From assembly GCA_008694505.1 (NCBI GenBank), contig VZDJ01004378.1, forward strand, positions 5,779,532-5,843,531: a stretch of DNA of 64,000 bases. The letters run 5' to 3'. The position numbers and the translations under genes are program-made. Position 1 is the stretch's first letter. Every line of letters begins with the position of its first letter. Under the pieces are notes generated by a model. It worked only from the letters and a program-made list of their open reading frames with translations. It was not told the origin of the DNA and ran no database searches. Shown here piece by piece: positions 45,236-58,548 of this stretch. This stretch comes from Cyanoderma ruficeps. Taxonomy: Eukaryota > Chordata > Aves > Passeriformes > Timaliidae.

Positions 45236-48147
45236 TGCAATGTCATCTTAATATCTGTCATTAAATCATCCTGACACAGAACAGTTGTTTTCTCCTTATC
45301 CTCACCATGCACTCAGATGTATCATACACAAGGGAAGAGTGTTTTCTACAGAAATATTTCACTTTCAATGCAACTTTAGCAAAATAATGAATAAAATTAT
45401 AGAAATTATACAGAAAAATACATTTTATACCAGGGACATTGGTGACAACCCATGAAGCAAAAATCCTTCCCAAAAGAAATAAGCTTTCCAGATTCATGAA
45501 CTATGTAACTGGTACAAGTAGAACCTGTGACTTAATACAAAATTCTATACATTCTAAACATTGTCTTATAGGCTTAATTTCTCATGTGTAAAATATAAAA
45601 CATTTTAAATTAAAACAACTGAGAAAAACAAGACAGAGGTTAAATGTTAAAACACAGACACATATCACTAAGAGATATTCAGGCTAAGGAATGTAATAAC
45701 AGAATATTTATAAAATGAAAAGGAAAGGTGAACTGTAACAAAATGAAAGCATCTTAACCAGGGCAAGAGGTAATTAAGCCCAGTGATAAGGTACCAATCT
45801 GCAGCAAAATTAAAAAAAAACAATTCACATAAGGTCACTGTGTATTTAAAGACAGACACCATGTCAACTCAACCAAAATGAAAAAAATTCCTATGAGGCA
45901 GACTTAGAATCCAATACAGTATTATTTATGGGTGCCACTGGTACACATGAGCTAACAGTAACAAAACAAAAAAATATCCTCACCAAAACCAGGTACTCTG
46001 CGATGCACAGTATGGCACAATAGTGAACTAATAAAGAGCCTGACAGACACACTGAATAATCTAGCCTCAAGGAGAATACTACATTATAATTTTCTAAATC
46101 ATTTAGTCCAGATATTCAGTAAATGTCACTGTAGTCATTACACAGTAAATTTCCAGGGAGTATTCTATGTCTTATGAAGAGGAGGTCTAGAAATGCCATC
46201 AAGATATGAAGATTGTATTTTTGGAGTTTTTCTTCTTCTTAACTATGTTTTTGCTATTTTTAATATTCTTTTGTTTGTAAATTATATTCATTTATGCATT
46301 CTAGTAATCTTCTCAGAAAAGAAAATAGGTCTTTATTTGGTAGGGGGGAAACAAAGAAAGCAAGGGAAAATGTTCTCCTTCCTGTAACTTGCGCTTGACA
46401 CAACGAATGAAAACAATGGCTGCAGTTCAGTAGTCTACAGGCTTCATACTCCAGAGAATAAAACAAGTTACTGTAGTCTTAAAAGGAATCACTTTCTCTG
46501 GGATCTCCTCAAAAAATGCGATTACACAAATCTTGTCTGTTTATTGCAGATAATGTGGGTAAGGAACAGATGTGCTTTTTGGCAATACAAATATGAAGAC
46601 TTGGCATAATTAATTTGTCCAAGGACTTGTGTACAGAAATATTTCATTGGGTTTCATTTTATCACTTCCCTACTTTAGTGTCAAAGAAAAGACACAAAAA
46701 GGAGACTGAGAGGTTCAAGTCTGATAAAGTTATCAAAATTGAAGAAAGCTTTGCTACACACACCTTTCTTCAAGTCACATTTTTTAAGTTTAAACTTTTT
46801 CGAGTTTAATTGATCATCCAAAAACCTAGCTATACAAAAGTGGAATTAACGGTAATGAGGTAAATCAGAATGCCTTCCCTTGTGAAACTAAAGTAATTTC
46901 CTGAATCCCGTTTCAGTCAAATCCACAGCTAAAATAGATTCACAAACAGTGGCAACTAGTGTCGATATTCATAACCTGCAAGTTCCCAGAAAGCTTCCTT
47001 ATTTTTTCCTGTGTAGGGTTTTCAGAATTCACCTGTTCTTTTACATTAGCTACAAACTGAACTATACAATGTTTCAACTGTAGCTCACTTTAAAACTACA
47101 GCTCACTTAGAGCGTATTTCTCCAAATTCAGACTAGTACAAACTACTACAGGCACAGATCAACTGCTCTGAGGTCTGTGTATGACCTCCATGATCTGACA
47201 GCACAACTCAAAACACTAGTGACTGAGTTCAAAGATTCAAAACCTTGGAACCTGAACTCTGAAAAAAGGTATCATCTCTTGTTGCCCAGAATCCTTTGAA
47301 AACCACCCTGGAGCCTCATTCTGCTGTCATGACCCTTGTGTTCCCTTTTCTGCCTGTACCAAAGAACAGAAAACTCAGTCTCCATTGCTTTGGAGTTTGT
47401 CTGCAGCCACCATACACTGTTCATCTCTATGTGCCTTCTGTCCTTGCATCTCTTTTCATCCGAATCTTTTCCCTACTATGAAATTTTGGTCTCATTTACT
47501 CTACTAAATGTGTGTATCCACTAAATTGGTGATAAAACAGCGGAGAAAGAAAAGGTGTATACATTCATGTTTTGCAATTCAATCCAAGTAGTGAAAAGAA
47601 TAAACCTCTGCATTGTCTTATAATTGCTTTTGTCAGTTTAAATGTATACACTTTTAGATATATAGCAATTTTTCCCTGCTTGTAAAAACACAATATTGGG
47701 AAACAATGTTCCATATGTATTCAGGACCAAAATCAGCAATAAATATAAATGACTCTGATGTAACATTTTTCTACCTAGTTCTCTAATTTTGCATGTGTGT
47801 TGCTCCCACAGGTTGTCACACTGGAAGAATGCAACAATTATAGGATATTGTTCCTTTTGGAATTAATTTGAAGTCTGCATTTATTGAAGGTAAGAAATAT
47901 GTACACAAGTAGCTAGCAAAAGACTAATTTTTCTCCCACCAATAAATAATTCAAGAAGGCATTTACAATATTGTTGTCTTTTATTATATTTTTGTGAATC
48001 AGGATATTATAAGTGTTTAAGACAAATTTCTAAAACTTGACATGGATTCACTTTTTTTTTTTAAAGGAGGAATAAAAACATGTATCATGAATTTTCTCAG
48101 GTTCTTCTATTTTTTTTTTCCAAATCATGAGTTTAAAGAAGTGTCAT
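45236..48147. other. Unique A+T-rich non-coding DNA
   Basis: No gene is recognised. Around 47796-47887 an interval with a good acceptor (TTGCTCCCACAG) and donor (GTAAGAAAT) has stops in every frame, so it could only be a non-coding exon. T-runs lie at 48052-48062 and about 48110-48119, just before the next CR1. Confidence 0.5.
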
Positions 48148-48565
48148 TACAGAAACTTAGAGAAGGGCTGAGGTTGGTTGGGGCCTCTTGGGATCAAGCT
48201 GCTTTCCTACTGGTCAGGCCCTACCTACTGATGGCTGGGGTTGTCTTGCCCAGTGCAGGGTTGAACTTTATGAGGTTCCCATTATCCCAATTCTCCAGCC
48301 TGGTAAGAACACTCTGGACCACAGCACAACCCTCAGGTATGTGAGTCACTCCTCCCTGTGCTCTGTATAAATGGTGAGGGTATGTTCTGTCCCATCATCC
48401 AGATCATCAGTGAAGATGTTGAACAGGAGTTGCTAATCACCAGCCGGATGTTGTACCACTGGCCACCACCCTCTGGGCCCAGCAGTTTTCAGACCTCCTG
48501 TCTGCTCATCCAGCCCATAGTTCATCAGCTTCTCTTTGAGGAAACCTTCTCTGTGTCCACTAGTA
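48148..48565 (-). mobile_element. CR1 LINE, internally shortened, minus strand
   Basis: Begins with a degenerate CR1 3' end ('GGCTGAGGTTGGTTGGGGCC') but within about 80 bases passes to RT-region sequence: 'GGTTGAACTTTATGAGGTTC', 'ATTCTCCAGCCTGGTAAGAA', 'CCCATCATCCAGATCATCAG', 'GAAGATGTTGAACAGGAG', 'CTCTGGGCCCAGCAGTTTTC' and 'CTGTCTGCTCATCCAGCCCA'. The intervening several hundred bases of a normal CR1 are absent. Frames at 48042-48344, 48188-48370 and 48358-48600 (plus) are antisense to CR1 and not genes. Confidence 0.85.
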
Positions 48566-49500
48566 TGCACATTTATTTTGATTTTAAAAAATCAACATAA
48601 GTATTTTAACACCAGGATTATTTTTCAAAGGAAAATGAAAGTCAGAGTTCTTAATTCTAATTATCACCTTTTACAGGATGCTAACTTACATCTAACAAAA
48701 ATAAGACAGCATCAAGTTTTAGGGGTTTAAGGGTTTAAAATACCTTAAAACTTGGGTACCTTCAGAGATTAACCTACAGATTTATGATTCAGATTTATGC
48801 ATCTGAATTATAGATTTGGCTATGATGGAATTGATGCCTTCAAGCTCTATTGGCAGTCATTGTTCAAAAGCAATGTTCAAAAAAGTGTTTAGAGGATTTT
48901 TTCATCAGAAATGAAATGTATGATGTTTCCATTTCAGCCTTGCTTGCTTCAGCTGCACCTGAAGGCCTTCCTACAATTGTGCTCCCTCCAGGAGAAGAGC
49001 AACAAATAACTTCATAAGATTGCATTTCAGGTGACTGTCTCTTACTGGTCCTGATAAGATCTAATTTACTGAAGTGAGAACACAGGAGGATGGAGAAAAG
49101 TGAAAACAATTTGTTCTTGACCACAAAGCTTGGTGTGAATTATTGGCCCATTCAAGGCAGAGATTTAATACTAATACTGTTGAAGACGTGTCATTATTAT
49201 TCATTAAGTTCTCTGAAAGCAAGCAAATTGCACCTTTCTATGTCTGTTTACTGACCAATTCACCAGGAGCTCTCTACAAAGTGCTGGGACTTTTGCTTTG
49301 CCAAATGCTTTGTCAGCTGCAAAATTTTTTAAAGTATCCTTTTAATTGCAATTAGGACTGATGAATAAGGTAAGTTTCTGCACCTGCATATATTTGAAAT
49401 ATTTGCAAGTTTTATAAAAATTCATTGTGATTTATTCAATTTATAAGATACACAGGCTGAAATAATTCATACCATGTATGGACAGCAATTGGGTTTTTTA
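48566..49500. other. Unique A+T-rich non-coding DNA
   Basis: No gene. A small inverted repeat (ATTCAGAT, six-base loop, ATCTGAAT) lies at 48787-48808. The 86-codon minus (48864-49124) and 70-codon plus (49143-49355) frames have no recognisable domain. Confidence 0.5.
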
Positions 49501-49800
49501 ATTAATTATTAACTTTATTTATATTCTTAATTTTATTTTAAATATAAAAATAATATTAAATAATACTATAACATGAGTATCAAATCATTAATATAATATT
49601 AATTAATAATATTGTTATGATATATAATTAATAAAATATAAAATTAAAATATGAATATGTATATTATATAATTTAAAGAAAATATTATAGTTGTGATAAA
49701 ATACATTTATAATAGTTTATATTATTACCTTTATTTCTATTTTAATGTTCTGTATTTTGTATATTAATATTCTGATACTACATAAAATAGTTATTAATTA
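49501..49800. repeat. Extremely A+T-rich low-complexity stretch
   Basis: By direct count only about 30 of 300 bases are G or C (about 10%). The rest is built of TAAT, ATTA and TATA words without a fixed repeat period. Such DNA is easily unwound and often acts as a matrix-attachment region; neither is shown here. Confidence 0.9.
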
Positions 49801-52137
49801 ATTTTAATTAACTCCTAAAACACACAGGTTTTCAATTCAGTTTAACTGCATTTCATCTTACCATATATCAAAGAAAAAGTCAAGACATTCAGTTTAATTG
49901 ATGCCAAACAGAAGCCATTTATATTTTTATGGTTCTTGGACATCTTTTTCCGTTGAACTATTTCACCCAGCTTGGGAATGATTTGGACTTATTTTGATCT
50001 ATCCAACCATGCAACAGGAGTGAAGTGTCTGCTTTGACATAAATGTCACCTAGCTGTACTCATGCAGAAGAGAAAAGGACTTATAGTTCCCCATATCACT
50101 GGAGTTATCTACCACACAGGACCCTTTCACATGTTCACTGAACCTGAAATTCCTGACATTATCATCTTGCCATGGCCAACAGTCATGTGTGAGGAAGATA
50201 CAGTGCGGGTACAGATGCCTTCAACAAGAAAATAAGTTTTTAGTTGGATCTTATTAATCCATAACAACGACTCCTCTCTAACTATTAGAGATTATAAAGA
50301 AATCAAGGACAAGGATCCTGGGACGTTTGTAACATCTGGGGGTTATTTTGATGACATCAGTCACTCCTTGCTCTGTGGTGGCTGCAGTTGGCATGTAAGC
50401 AAATACACCCTTCTGCAACCTCAGCCCAAATATCAGAATCTGCTTCAAGATAGGAGCTATTCACTTGCTACAGATAGAGTATAAACCAGTAAAAACCAAT
50501 CCAAGGTTCTGCTACAAGCCTAAAAATTAACATTGCATTTCAAAATACTATTAAGCTTGTTGAAGTCTAAGAATCATTCAGTGCCTAACATGATATCAGG
50601 GCTTACATGCAACAATCATATTGACACAATTCACATCTATTCAAGATAAGATTTAGCTTTTTGAGCAAGCTCAGTAGTACTCCTCAGTATATAGAGATGA
50701 ATCCTGTTACTACTAGACTCTTTCTGAGCCTTTAATGACTTTAAGTTGTTTGTTAGAAATTGCTTGCTAGTAAGAAGTGATATCATTCCTATTGCTAGAA
50801 ACACAAAACTAGCCTGCACAGAACATAACAAAGGTGAATCAATCCTGAATTGGCATAAATCCCAACTTTAGAAAGCCTAATACACCATTTCATGTCTTAA
50901 CTTCTACAGTTCTTTACTGTGGCCTTCGTTGTTTCCGCAGTAAGACCGTGATGGATCATTACTACCATGTTTTCATGAGTTTGATCTGTGGTGCTGGCTT
51001 TAATGGTTCTCTGAATCTGCTCTTACTTTTAAATACACACTATCTGTTTTGCAAGCTGTCTCCCCTAGGAATTTCTGGTGATTTTTTTGTTCTTTTAAAA
51101 AAGAAGTAGGGTAAGAACATTCAGACTACCACCTCCCCCAAAACAAATCGCTCTTTACTTTGTAAGACCTACAAAGCCATCCTACAAAACTGCTATAAGC
51201 CACTAGGTCCTCCTCAGGCTCAGAGAGCTGAGGGAAAACACTGAGACTGAAAGCAGTCTCTGACTAAATTTAATTTCAATTAACAAAAATTTCTACAGCC
51301 ACAATATGTATAAATAAAAATATCAAAAATATTCTTTTAACTAAGATTTTATTTTACTTGTGATACCACTTGACCTGATCCCATATATTGACCTCAGAGT
51401 GCAACACATCAGTCACCCAATAACATTGCAGGATAGGGGCATGTTCATGGAAAAATCATTCTCAGTCACTATCCAAAATTGTTCAGCGGATTATTTCTAA
51501 TTTGTTTTGAACTTTAAAGATTTCTCATAGTAAGTTCATTAACATTTATACAATGCTCAGGAATCAGAATTTAAGCAGCACAATTACCACACATCTTCAA
51601 AGTAAAAAAGGATTATTACTGTGGTTAAGTATAGTTGAAGAAACATTTTTTACAGCTTAGAATTCATGCTAGTAGGAAAAAGCAGTGCTTAGACTCAATT
51701 TTCTCCTATTCAAGTGGAAAGGAGGCTCAACAATGAGTTCAAGGACAGCAGAATCATGCCCCAGAAAGAGAGATGTCAATAGTCAAATTCAGATGTCATA
51801 GATGAATATGAACTTAGCAGTAGAGTTTATACCCTCACCCATAAGAAATCACCCATATTATGGTTTTTATTCTTCTTAAAACTATTTCCAGGAAAATGAT
51901 ATCTCTTAATCCTGATATACTTGGTGTTAGATATTGTGCATTGAATACTCAAAGTGCTCTTCAATAGTCTTAACCAAAAATCAGACAGTGCTTTTGCCTC
52001 ATCTTAGGTTGTAACCTAATCACGGCAGGGCAGATGTTTCTAGGGCCTGTAGGTGCCAACATAAAGTCAATTAATAAATGCAGTGATAACTAGAATTAAG
52101 AAATCCATCATGCAAGCGAGGTCATAGCTGAGTATTT
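49801..52137. other. Unique A+T-rich non-coding DNA
   Basis: No gene or repeat family is recognised; a 64-codon minus frame (50637-50831) is unsupported. Confidence 0.5.
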
Positions 52138-52154
52138 GGGGGGGTGGTGGGGGG
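52138..52154 (+). repeat. G-rich tract with quadruplex potential
   Basis: G7-T-GG-T-G6 in an A+T-rich background. Two long G runs separated by a short G-containing linker could supply four G-triplets for a G-quadruplex. Confidence 0.8.
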
Positions 52155-55100
52155 AGTGCTTCTTAGTACAATAAGCATCCTGCTACTTTTTAATCCTCTA
52201 GCAAGTATATTACCATGAATGATAAATGATAATTTAATATTTGTACTGCTGTATGTAGCCAGTAAATGTTTCCATTCTCCAACATATGAATAAGGAGCTG
52301 AACAGTAGGTCAGTCAAACTCTGCCAAATAACCCATCAAAAATGAGTATTATATTGTGTGCTTGTGTGCACAGGCAGAGGCATGAAAGTAGCCCCACTCT
52401 AAATGGCAGAGTGACAATGCACCATGCAAGAATAAGACACTGCACCTATGGCATGGAGCCAGCAGGCTTTGATAGGGAAGGCACAAGCTCTGTGCTTTGC
52501 TCTGCAAATCCACAGAAAGCCCACTCATGCGTTTATATGTGTGCATATGTGCACATACACTCCTACCTAATCAGACATCCCACACTGCATGTGTACTTGG
52601 TATGAAAAATATAAGATCTTGTCCTGGCTTCTCCTTCCTTTCCAGAGGCAGTGGCACCAGAATATATTTCTGCAGACTCTAGCATCCTTTCTTCCTCCTT
52701 TAAACCTGGAAAATTCTGATAAGCACATCCTAGGTATACAAGAGATTGATGTAATGCCCCTATTTCTAGCAATGAATCAACTCTTCAGTGTGATACATGT
52801 ATCTATTAATTATGTAGTGCTCCCATTTTATAAAATCTGTTTGCAGACTCTGTCTGGAATAGTAATTAATTATACAGTACATATTATATGCTTTATTTCT
52901 CTCCAGCCTACGTTCAGCTAGCCACTGTTATTCATTATGGCTGTATTTGTATGCCATTTATACTGTTTAACTCTTAGCTCTTCCAGCATTGCACTGAACC
53001 CCTAAGACTCAGCTACAGAATCCCTAACCAGGGTTCCTGAAAGAGCTGAGGGTCATTGCCTGACTAATACCTGAACTTGGGACTTGGGCAAGGGAGGAGG
53101 ACTTCACAGTCAGGAATATATGTAAGAGACATTGTAAGCCCCATACCTTACACAGCCAGGCAAAAGGAAGTGCCATCATGCTCTCCAGGCCAAACCCAGG
53201 GGTCAAGACTGGATCAAACATATTCTGTGCAGACATTTATGCCACCTTCCAGGTGTATTCAGTGTAGTTATTGACTGACTGAAATCATATATTTCTAATT
53301 TGAAATCCCAAGGCTTATATACTTATATTTCACAGTGATTTATCCTGTAGCCATTGATCTTTTAACAAGACACTGGATATTTGCATTTCAATCTGTTCTT
53401 TTCAAATATAACATTCTCTATTCAAAATGGAGGGGAAATTTCAGCTTTTAGTGGTCAGCAAGACATTTCCCAATTGTCGTTATGGGATTTGATCACTACC
53501 TAGATGAGCAGCCTGTCCTTGGCTCATTAACAGAAAAAAGTCCAAACTAAGTGATTCAAATCCACACTACGAATGAACAAAAAAGATTACTGTAATTCTT
53601 TCTGTTGTCCCAGTTCCTATTTTTTCCAACTCATACACACATACAAAAATATATTTTGATTCAGATAAGCTAGAAAACTAGACATCTCAGTTCCCCTATG
53701 AAATTTCTTAAGCAAAAGGAGAAGAAAAAATGGAAATAAAAACATTCTAGCTGCTGAGACCTTGCTGCCCTAGCTCTTCAGGAAAATTGATATTTGAGAT
53801 TGATAAGAAAATCAGATGTTTGAAAGCAACAGGGTCTGAGTATTCAACTAATAAGGAGCAGGAATACCACTTCTTATGCTTTAAAGTAGCACACATAAGA
53901 GATTATTACAGTAACTTATCTGCACTATGTAATGTTACCATAGAAAGAATCATTGTGGTGTTTTCTTTTAGGAATTCTTCCATTAGTTAATACACTTGAT
54001 GTAACATAGACACCATTGCATCGTCTTAATATCACATGGGAAACATGTATTTCCCCAAAATTTCTGTACATCGGTGGGTAAAATTAATTGAATTACATCT
54101 CATCCTATGAAAGGGAAAGTAGAATTTTTTTCTAAGATACTGATTAAATCATTACTGTAATTTACATGAAAGATGTCTCAGAAGTGTCCTCCTGTAACAC
54201 TTCCTCTGTTACAAGACACATTATGAAGAAACCTCTGACATACTGTGACTTGTTCCCAACATTTTTTCAGATAGCATTCATGGAAGCTATGTAGCTCTTT
54301 TTTTCTCACCTCACTTTTCATTTTCTTACCTATTCTTTGCTTCCCAACCTAACTTTTGCAGAGAATACATCTTACTAGTTCTGGGATCATAATGTTTGCT
54401 ATTCCATCTATACATCTAGAATATTTACAATTGCTCTCAGAAATCTACAGACATGTTCTCCAAGCATTCATCTCTTGACTAGTTGTTAAGACTATCTAAA
54501 CTGCAGTATGTTCTTATTTTAGGTCTCTAGCTAAGTCTATGTCAAAAAGTTATAAAATACCACTGAATTAGCTAAAATTCAGTGTCCCAGTTCTTCACTT
54601 CATAGGTTCTGCACACAGTTAAATTTTGAAGACTTGTTTCATTGTGTTCCAAGAAGGCATTTAAATTTCATAAGGAGACAAACAAATTGTTTTTGACAGC
54701 AAAGATGTATTTGTTCTTTCCCCCTCTTTCAATGAGTTATGAGGTCCAAATAAAGCACTTCTGGCAAAGACCAACATTTCCTTCTCCCCTTCATTTCAGA
54801 CATTAATTTTATCTTCTAAGGCCACTTTCAGCTGCCTTTTCACAACATGTGGGCATGAATGTAAAACATTCATTGATCAATTTTCAGTCCAAATAGGACA
54901 GGTTATCAGAAGCTTGTGCTCTTCCACACTGTGCCCTGAACATTAAAAGCCTTTCAGGGACTGATCTTTCAAACACTTATTCATGCAATCAAGTTTTATG
55001 GAGCTTCTTACATGCTTGAAATTAAGCACCTACTTCAGTATCATGCTGAACTAGACTCTAACTCTTCTTTATTACCAACAATTACCGAAGCCCCATTTTT

Positions 55101-56364
55101 CCTTTTAATTTTACATTTTACCTAGCCTGTCAGACAAACACACCCATAAAACCCAATCTGTTATTGTCATTCATATATACAATATATACAATAATCCCCA
55201 GCTGACATCATCTGAGCCTGAAGTAGATAATAAATAAAGAAAGTTACACCTGCCAGGGATAAAACAAGAGACTTACAGCAATGAATTTGAGCTCAAAACA
55301 TTTTTAATATTTTTAGAATATAGCAAGTATAGTCTTATTCTCAAGAAAAGGAAAACAAATTGGCATTGCTTTAGTACCATCAAAGAAATCTCTGATATCA
55401 TGAAACATAAAAGAAGCCTGCAAAACAGTTCTGTGATGAAGATACAATGCCTGATGACAACATTGTCTATATTTGTGCAAATCTGATATGAAGCTTTAAT
55501 TTGTATGAAGACACAACCCTGGAAATCTGTTCATATAATCAATTTATATGAAATTGCTGGGAGGTTATGACATCATGTGCACCTGAATTTTGAAGGATGT
55601 AGCCAATGTCCTTCACACCTTCTTATAATTGCCCATCATACAAAATCAGTGATCAGAAAAATCAGTGGAGCTTTAAATTCCTCTTTGCATTTTTCGCAAA
55701 AATTTGGGTATGACATTTAAGTATATCTCATCTGATGCAAGCTGATGACCTTTATACCTTCCCACTCTGTATTTAATTTCTCCAAGGCTTTTATCAAAGT
55801 TAGCCCTTTCAAAACATATAAATGCATACCTGTCAAAATACATGGACTCACACCACTGCCTCTTTCCACACTCCATCTGCTGTTTTTGTTATTTCTGACC
55901 ACACTTCCTGCCATGCCACCTCCCACTAGGGCCAATTTGCCTGTAAACTGAGCTCAGTCAGAAATTAGGAATGATTCTGAACTTCCTTGTTCTGCCTCTG
56001 CCTGTGTTTCTGACATTAGATGAGGGGTATGTCACCACCAGGATACTTTCTTCTATGATAGAACACAAAATCTTAATCCTGTTATTACACTAGACCTTCT
56101 GCAGAGTTACAGGATGGTTTGGTAATAAACACTCAGAAAGTCAAAAATGGGACACCACCTAGGTCCCCTGGCAGCTGAGGACAGCTAGACCCACATCTAG
56201 CCCGTTGCTCTTCCCAGTGGAAGCATGTGCAGATCAGCAAGCAAAGAATCTATTTCCAGATTCCACCATGAATCATTCAAAACGATTCAAGTTTTGCAAT
56301 GAGGGTAGACTTCTCACTATTTTTATTATCACTGCATTGAAGTGATAGCAGTAAAAATGAACAA
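52155..56364. other. Unique A+T-rich non-coding DNA
   Basis: No gene is called. A 110-codon plus frame (52589-52921) overlaps a 69-codon minus frame and has no recognisable domain. Frames near 53024-53274 and 55673-55951 also overlap on opposite strands. Confidence 0.5.
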
Positions 56365-56402
56365 CACGCGACGTAGTCTCTTCAAATAGTTACCATGACG
56401 AT
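56365..56402 (+). promoter_or_regulatory. CpG cluster with RFX X-box-like motif
   Basis: Four CpGs fall within 34 bases (56367-56400), unusual for this background. They are followed by GTTACCATGACGAT at 56389-56402, which resembles the RFX X-box GTTNCCATGGNAAC in its left half and centre. It could be a short regulatory site; function is inferred from the motif only. Confidence 0.25.
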
Positions 56403-57169
56403 GCTCATTAGATGTTCTATGCCAAAACAAAATGCTTCAGGTTACTTTGAAAATGTGAAAAAGCTTGAAATTGTTCAGGTTTGTCCTAATTCTGTCACTG
56501 CAGGTATGGCACAAAATAAGCAGTACTTTGATATGGTTTTTTTCCTTTTCTTTTCTTACTTTTTGCAGCAGTATTTTCCCAAAATAAGATGCTTTGCTTA
56601 CGCCTCACATTAAAAAGAGAGGGAGCAGAATAGGATATATCATTAGGGACACAAGAGCAGAAGTCAAAATAGCATTAAAAAGAGGAAAAAAGAATAAGAA
56701 AGAGCACAACAGTTATTGAGAGAAAAGAAGTATTTTATTTCACAGTGATGTAAGGAAGAGAGAAAATCCTCTATAAAGGTAAGATATCCCTTCACTTCTG
56801 CTTAAGAAAGAGGAATTCAAATGGCAATAGACTCAAAGAAGCACTATCACAATGATTAAGAGAATGGAGAATCTTTGAGAACCCTTATTATGTCTTATGG
56901 TACAAGTTAAATACTTTTATCTGCTTTTCCTAGAAGAAGAATATGATAAGCTTTTATAAACACATTAAGAGCAGTATTTGAGAGAGTGGGAAATTATCCA
57001 AATTAAAGGATAATAAATAGTACAGACACAAAATCGTCTGTCTATTAATGGCCAGAAATAGATTTGTACTGAAAAATAGAAGTGTTCTTGTCATGTGCAG
57101 GGCTGATTGCCCTATGAACTTTTCCAAAGGAAAATCAAGACGTTTAAAGTTGAGGGCAGGCTCTAAGGT
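56403..57169. other. Unique A+T-rich non-coding DNA
   Basis: Nothing recognised apart from a 72-codon plus frame (56395-56613), unsupported. Confidence 0.5.
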
Positions 57170-57860
57170 AGGGGCTGTAACAGAGCATCTTTAGGAAAGT
57201 TTCATGTAAGAAAATTTACATGAGTATTTAGAAGTTTCCCCTGCATTGTTATAATAATGGGTTTTTATGAGGCATGAACCTGTTTGGTTAACAATTGCTA
57301 CCGGCAGTGTTCTGCAAGAGAGCAAAAGTCACAGGTGATCCTAAATCTCATCTCCCAGACAAAACTCTTACATGACCCTGAATCTGATTTCTCAGAGCAG
57401 CAGCAGCCAGGGCAAAGAGTGGCTAATCACAGGAACGTTCCTGGGGAGCTGGGGAGAGGTCAGGTAACTTATCCCCATGCCTGGGGAAAACCCGAGGCTG
57501 CCTAGCTGCACCCAACCAAGCAGCACCAGCAGCTTTTCCTTTACTGATTGACAAAACAGGTCAGCCATAAACAGAAGGCATCCTCCCCTATAGGCATAGC
57601 TACAAACTGTGCCCATGCATTGTTTGGAGAGGCACAGCTGGCATGGGCCAAAGCCAGGACAGGGAAAGTGTAAAAATTTAGAGTACAGCACGTCCTTGAT
57701 GCACATAGCTGCCACATACAGGTTTAGCTGGAGGGAATTTGCCCTGTGCCTTGTGACCCATTACAACACTGCAGCAACCCTGTCCTGTTTGTCCCTGTAA
57801 TGGAAAGCAGTGCACAATTTTAACAACAATGCTCTCAGGTGAATAAAATTCAGCTGACAC
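57170..57860. other. G+C-richer block of unknown origin
   Basis: Less A+T-rich than the flanks, with overlapping frames on both strands (57284-57505 plus, 57392-57715 minus, 57609-57800 plus, 57678-57863 minus). It has the size and texture of an LTR, but I could not place TG...CA ends, target duplications or a clear poly(A) signal (AATAAA near 57842 is close to the right edge). Left unclassified. Confidence 0.3.
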
Positions 57861-58530
57861 CACTTAGTTATATTGTTTCTGAAGTGCTAGCAAGACTGAA
57901 AAACTAGTAAAAATTATTAGTAACACTCGCAGGCATGTTTATGAACAGGGTGAGGGGAACAGATTTGCTGAGTACAGAGGTGCTGTTGTATTTGAGAGCA
58001 TAGCTTCTTGTAAGCATCCATATTGCCTAAATTTAGCATTTATAATATTATCCACCATCAGATCAGCAAGCACTGTGTGAGTGAGATCAGCACAGGCAAT
58101 TTTTTCTACATGAGACAATCTTTAATACAGTGTTGGGTGAATAACACCTTTTTAAATCTATTCTCAGAACAGGACAATGTTTCTTATTTACAAATAACAC
58201 CGCCAGTCACTACTTTAATCTACACCTTTCATTCATTATGGATAGGCTACAGCATATGATGATAGATCTCACAGTCTGGGGATCCATTAATCTGTGGTGA
58301 GTTGAGAGGTGATTTATCTGTGGGATAGAGGACTCTCCTGGGCTCCCAGAGAGTGACAGTGTTACCATTGACTTACTGTTATTCCCCCACAGCTGTTCAC
58401 AACCAAGCCTGAGCCCCTCCAGCCAGCAATGCAATCTCCAGCCCAAGGATGTAAGGCTCAGTTACAGTCTGGATGAAAACTTGTGGTGTGTTTGACGCAC
58501 AGAAAAAATCCCAAGTTCCATGTCAAAACT
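57861..58530. other. Unique non-coding DNA
   Basis: No gene or recognised repeat; short unsupported frames on both strands. Confidence 0.45.
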
Positions 58531-58548
58531 CAGCAGCAGCAGCAGCAG
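58531..58548 (+). repeat. (CAG)6 trinucleotide repeat
   Basis: Six perfect CAG units. They fall in overlapping short frames and not in a supported coding sequence. Confidence 0.9.

Noticed and set aside
47796..47887. Coding exon bounded by TTGCTCCCACAG and GTAAGA
   Set aside because: All three frames contain stops, so it cannot be an internal coding exon; a non-coding exon remains possible.
48787..48808. 8-bp-arm inverted repeat as a regulatory hairpin
   Set aside because: Too short to exceed chance in this window.
54561..54584. Perfect 9-bp-arm hairpin (CACTGAATT / AATTCAGTG) as a structured RNA
   Set aside because: A few hairpins of this size are expected by chance in 64 kb, and nothing around it supports an RNA gene.
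58531..58548. (CAG)6 as a polyglutamine-coding repeat
   Set aside because: No supported coding frame includes it; six units are common in non-coding DNA.
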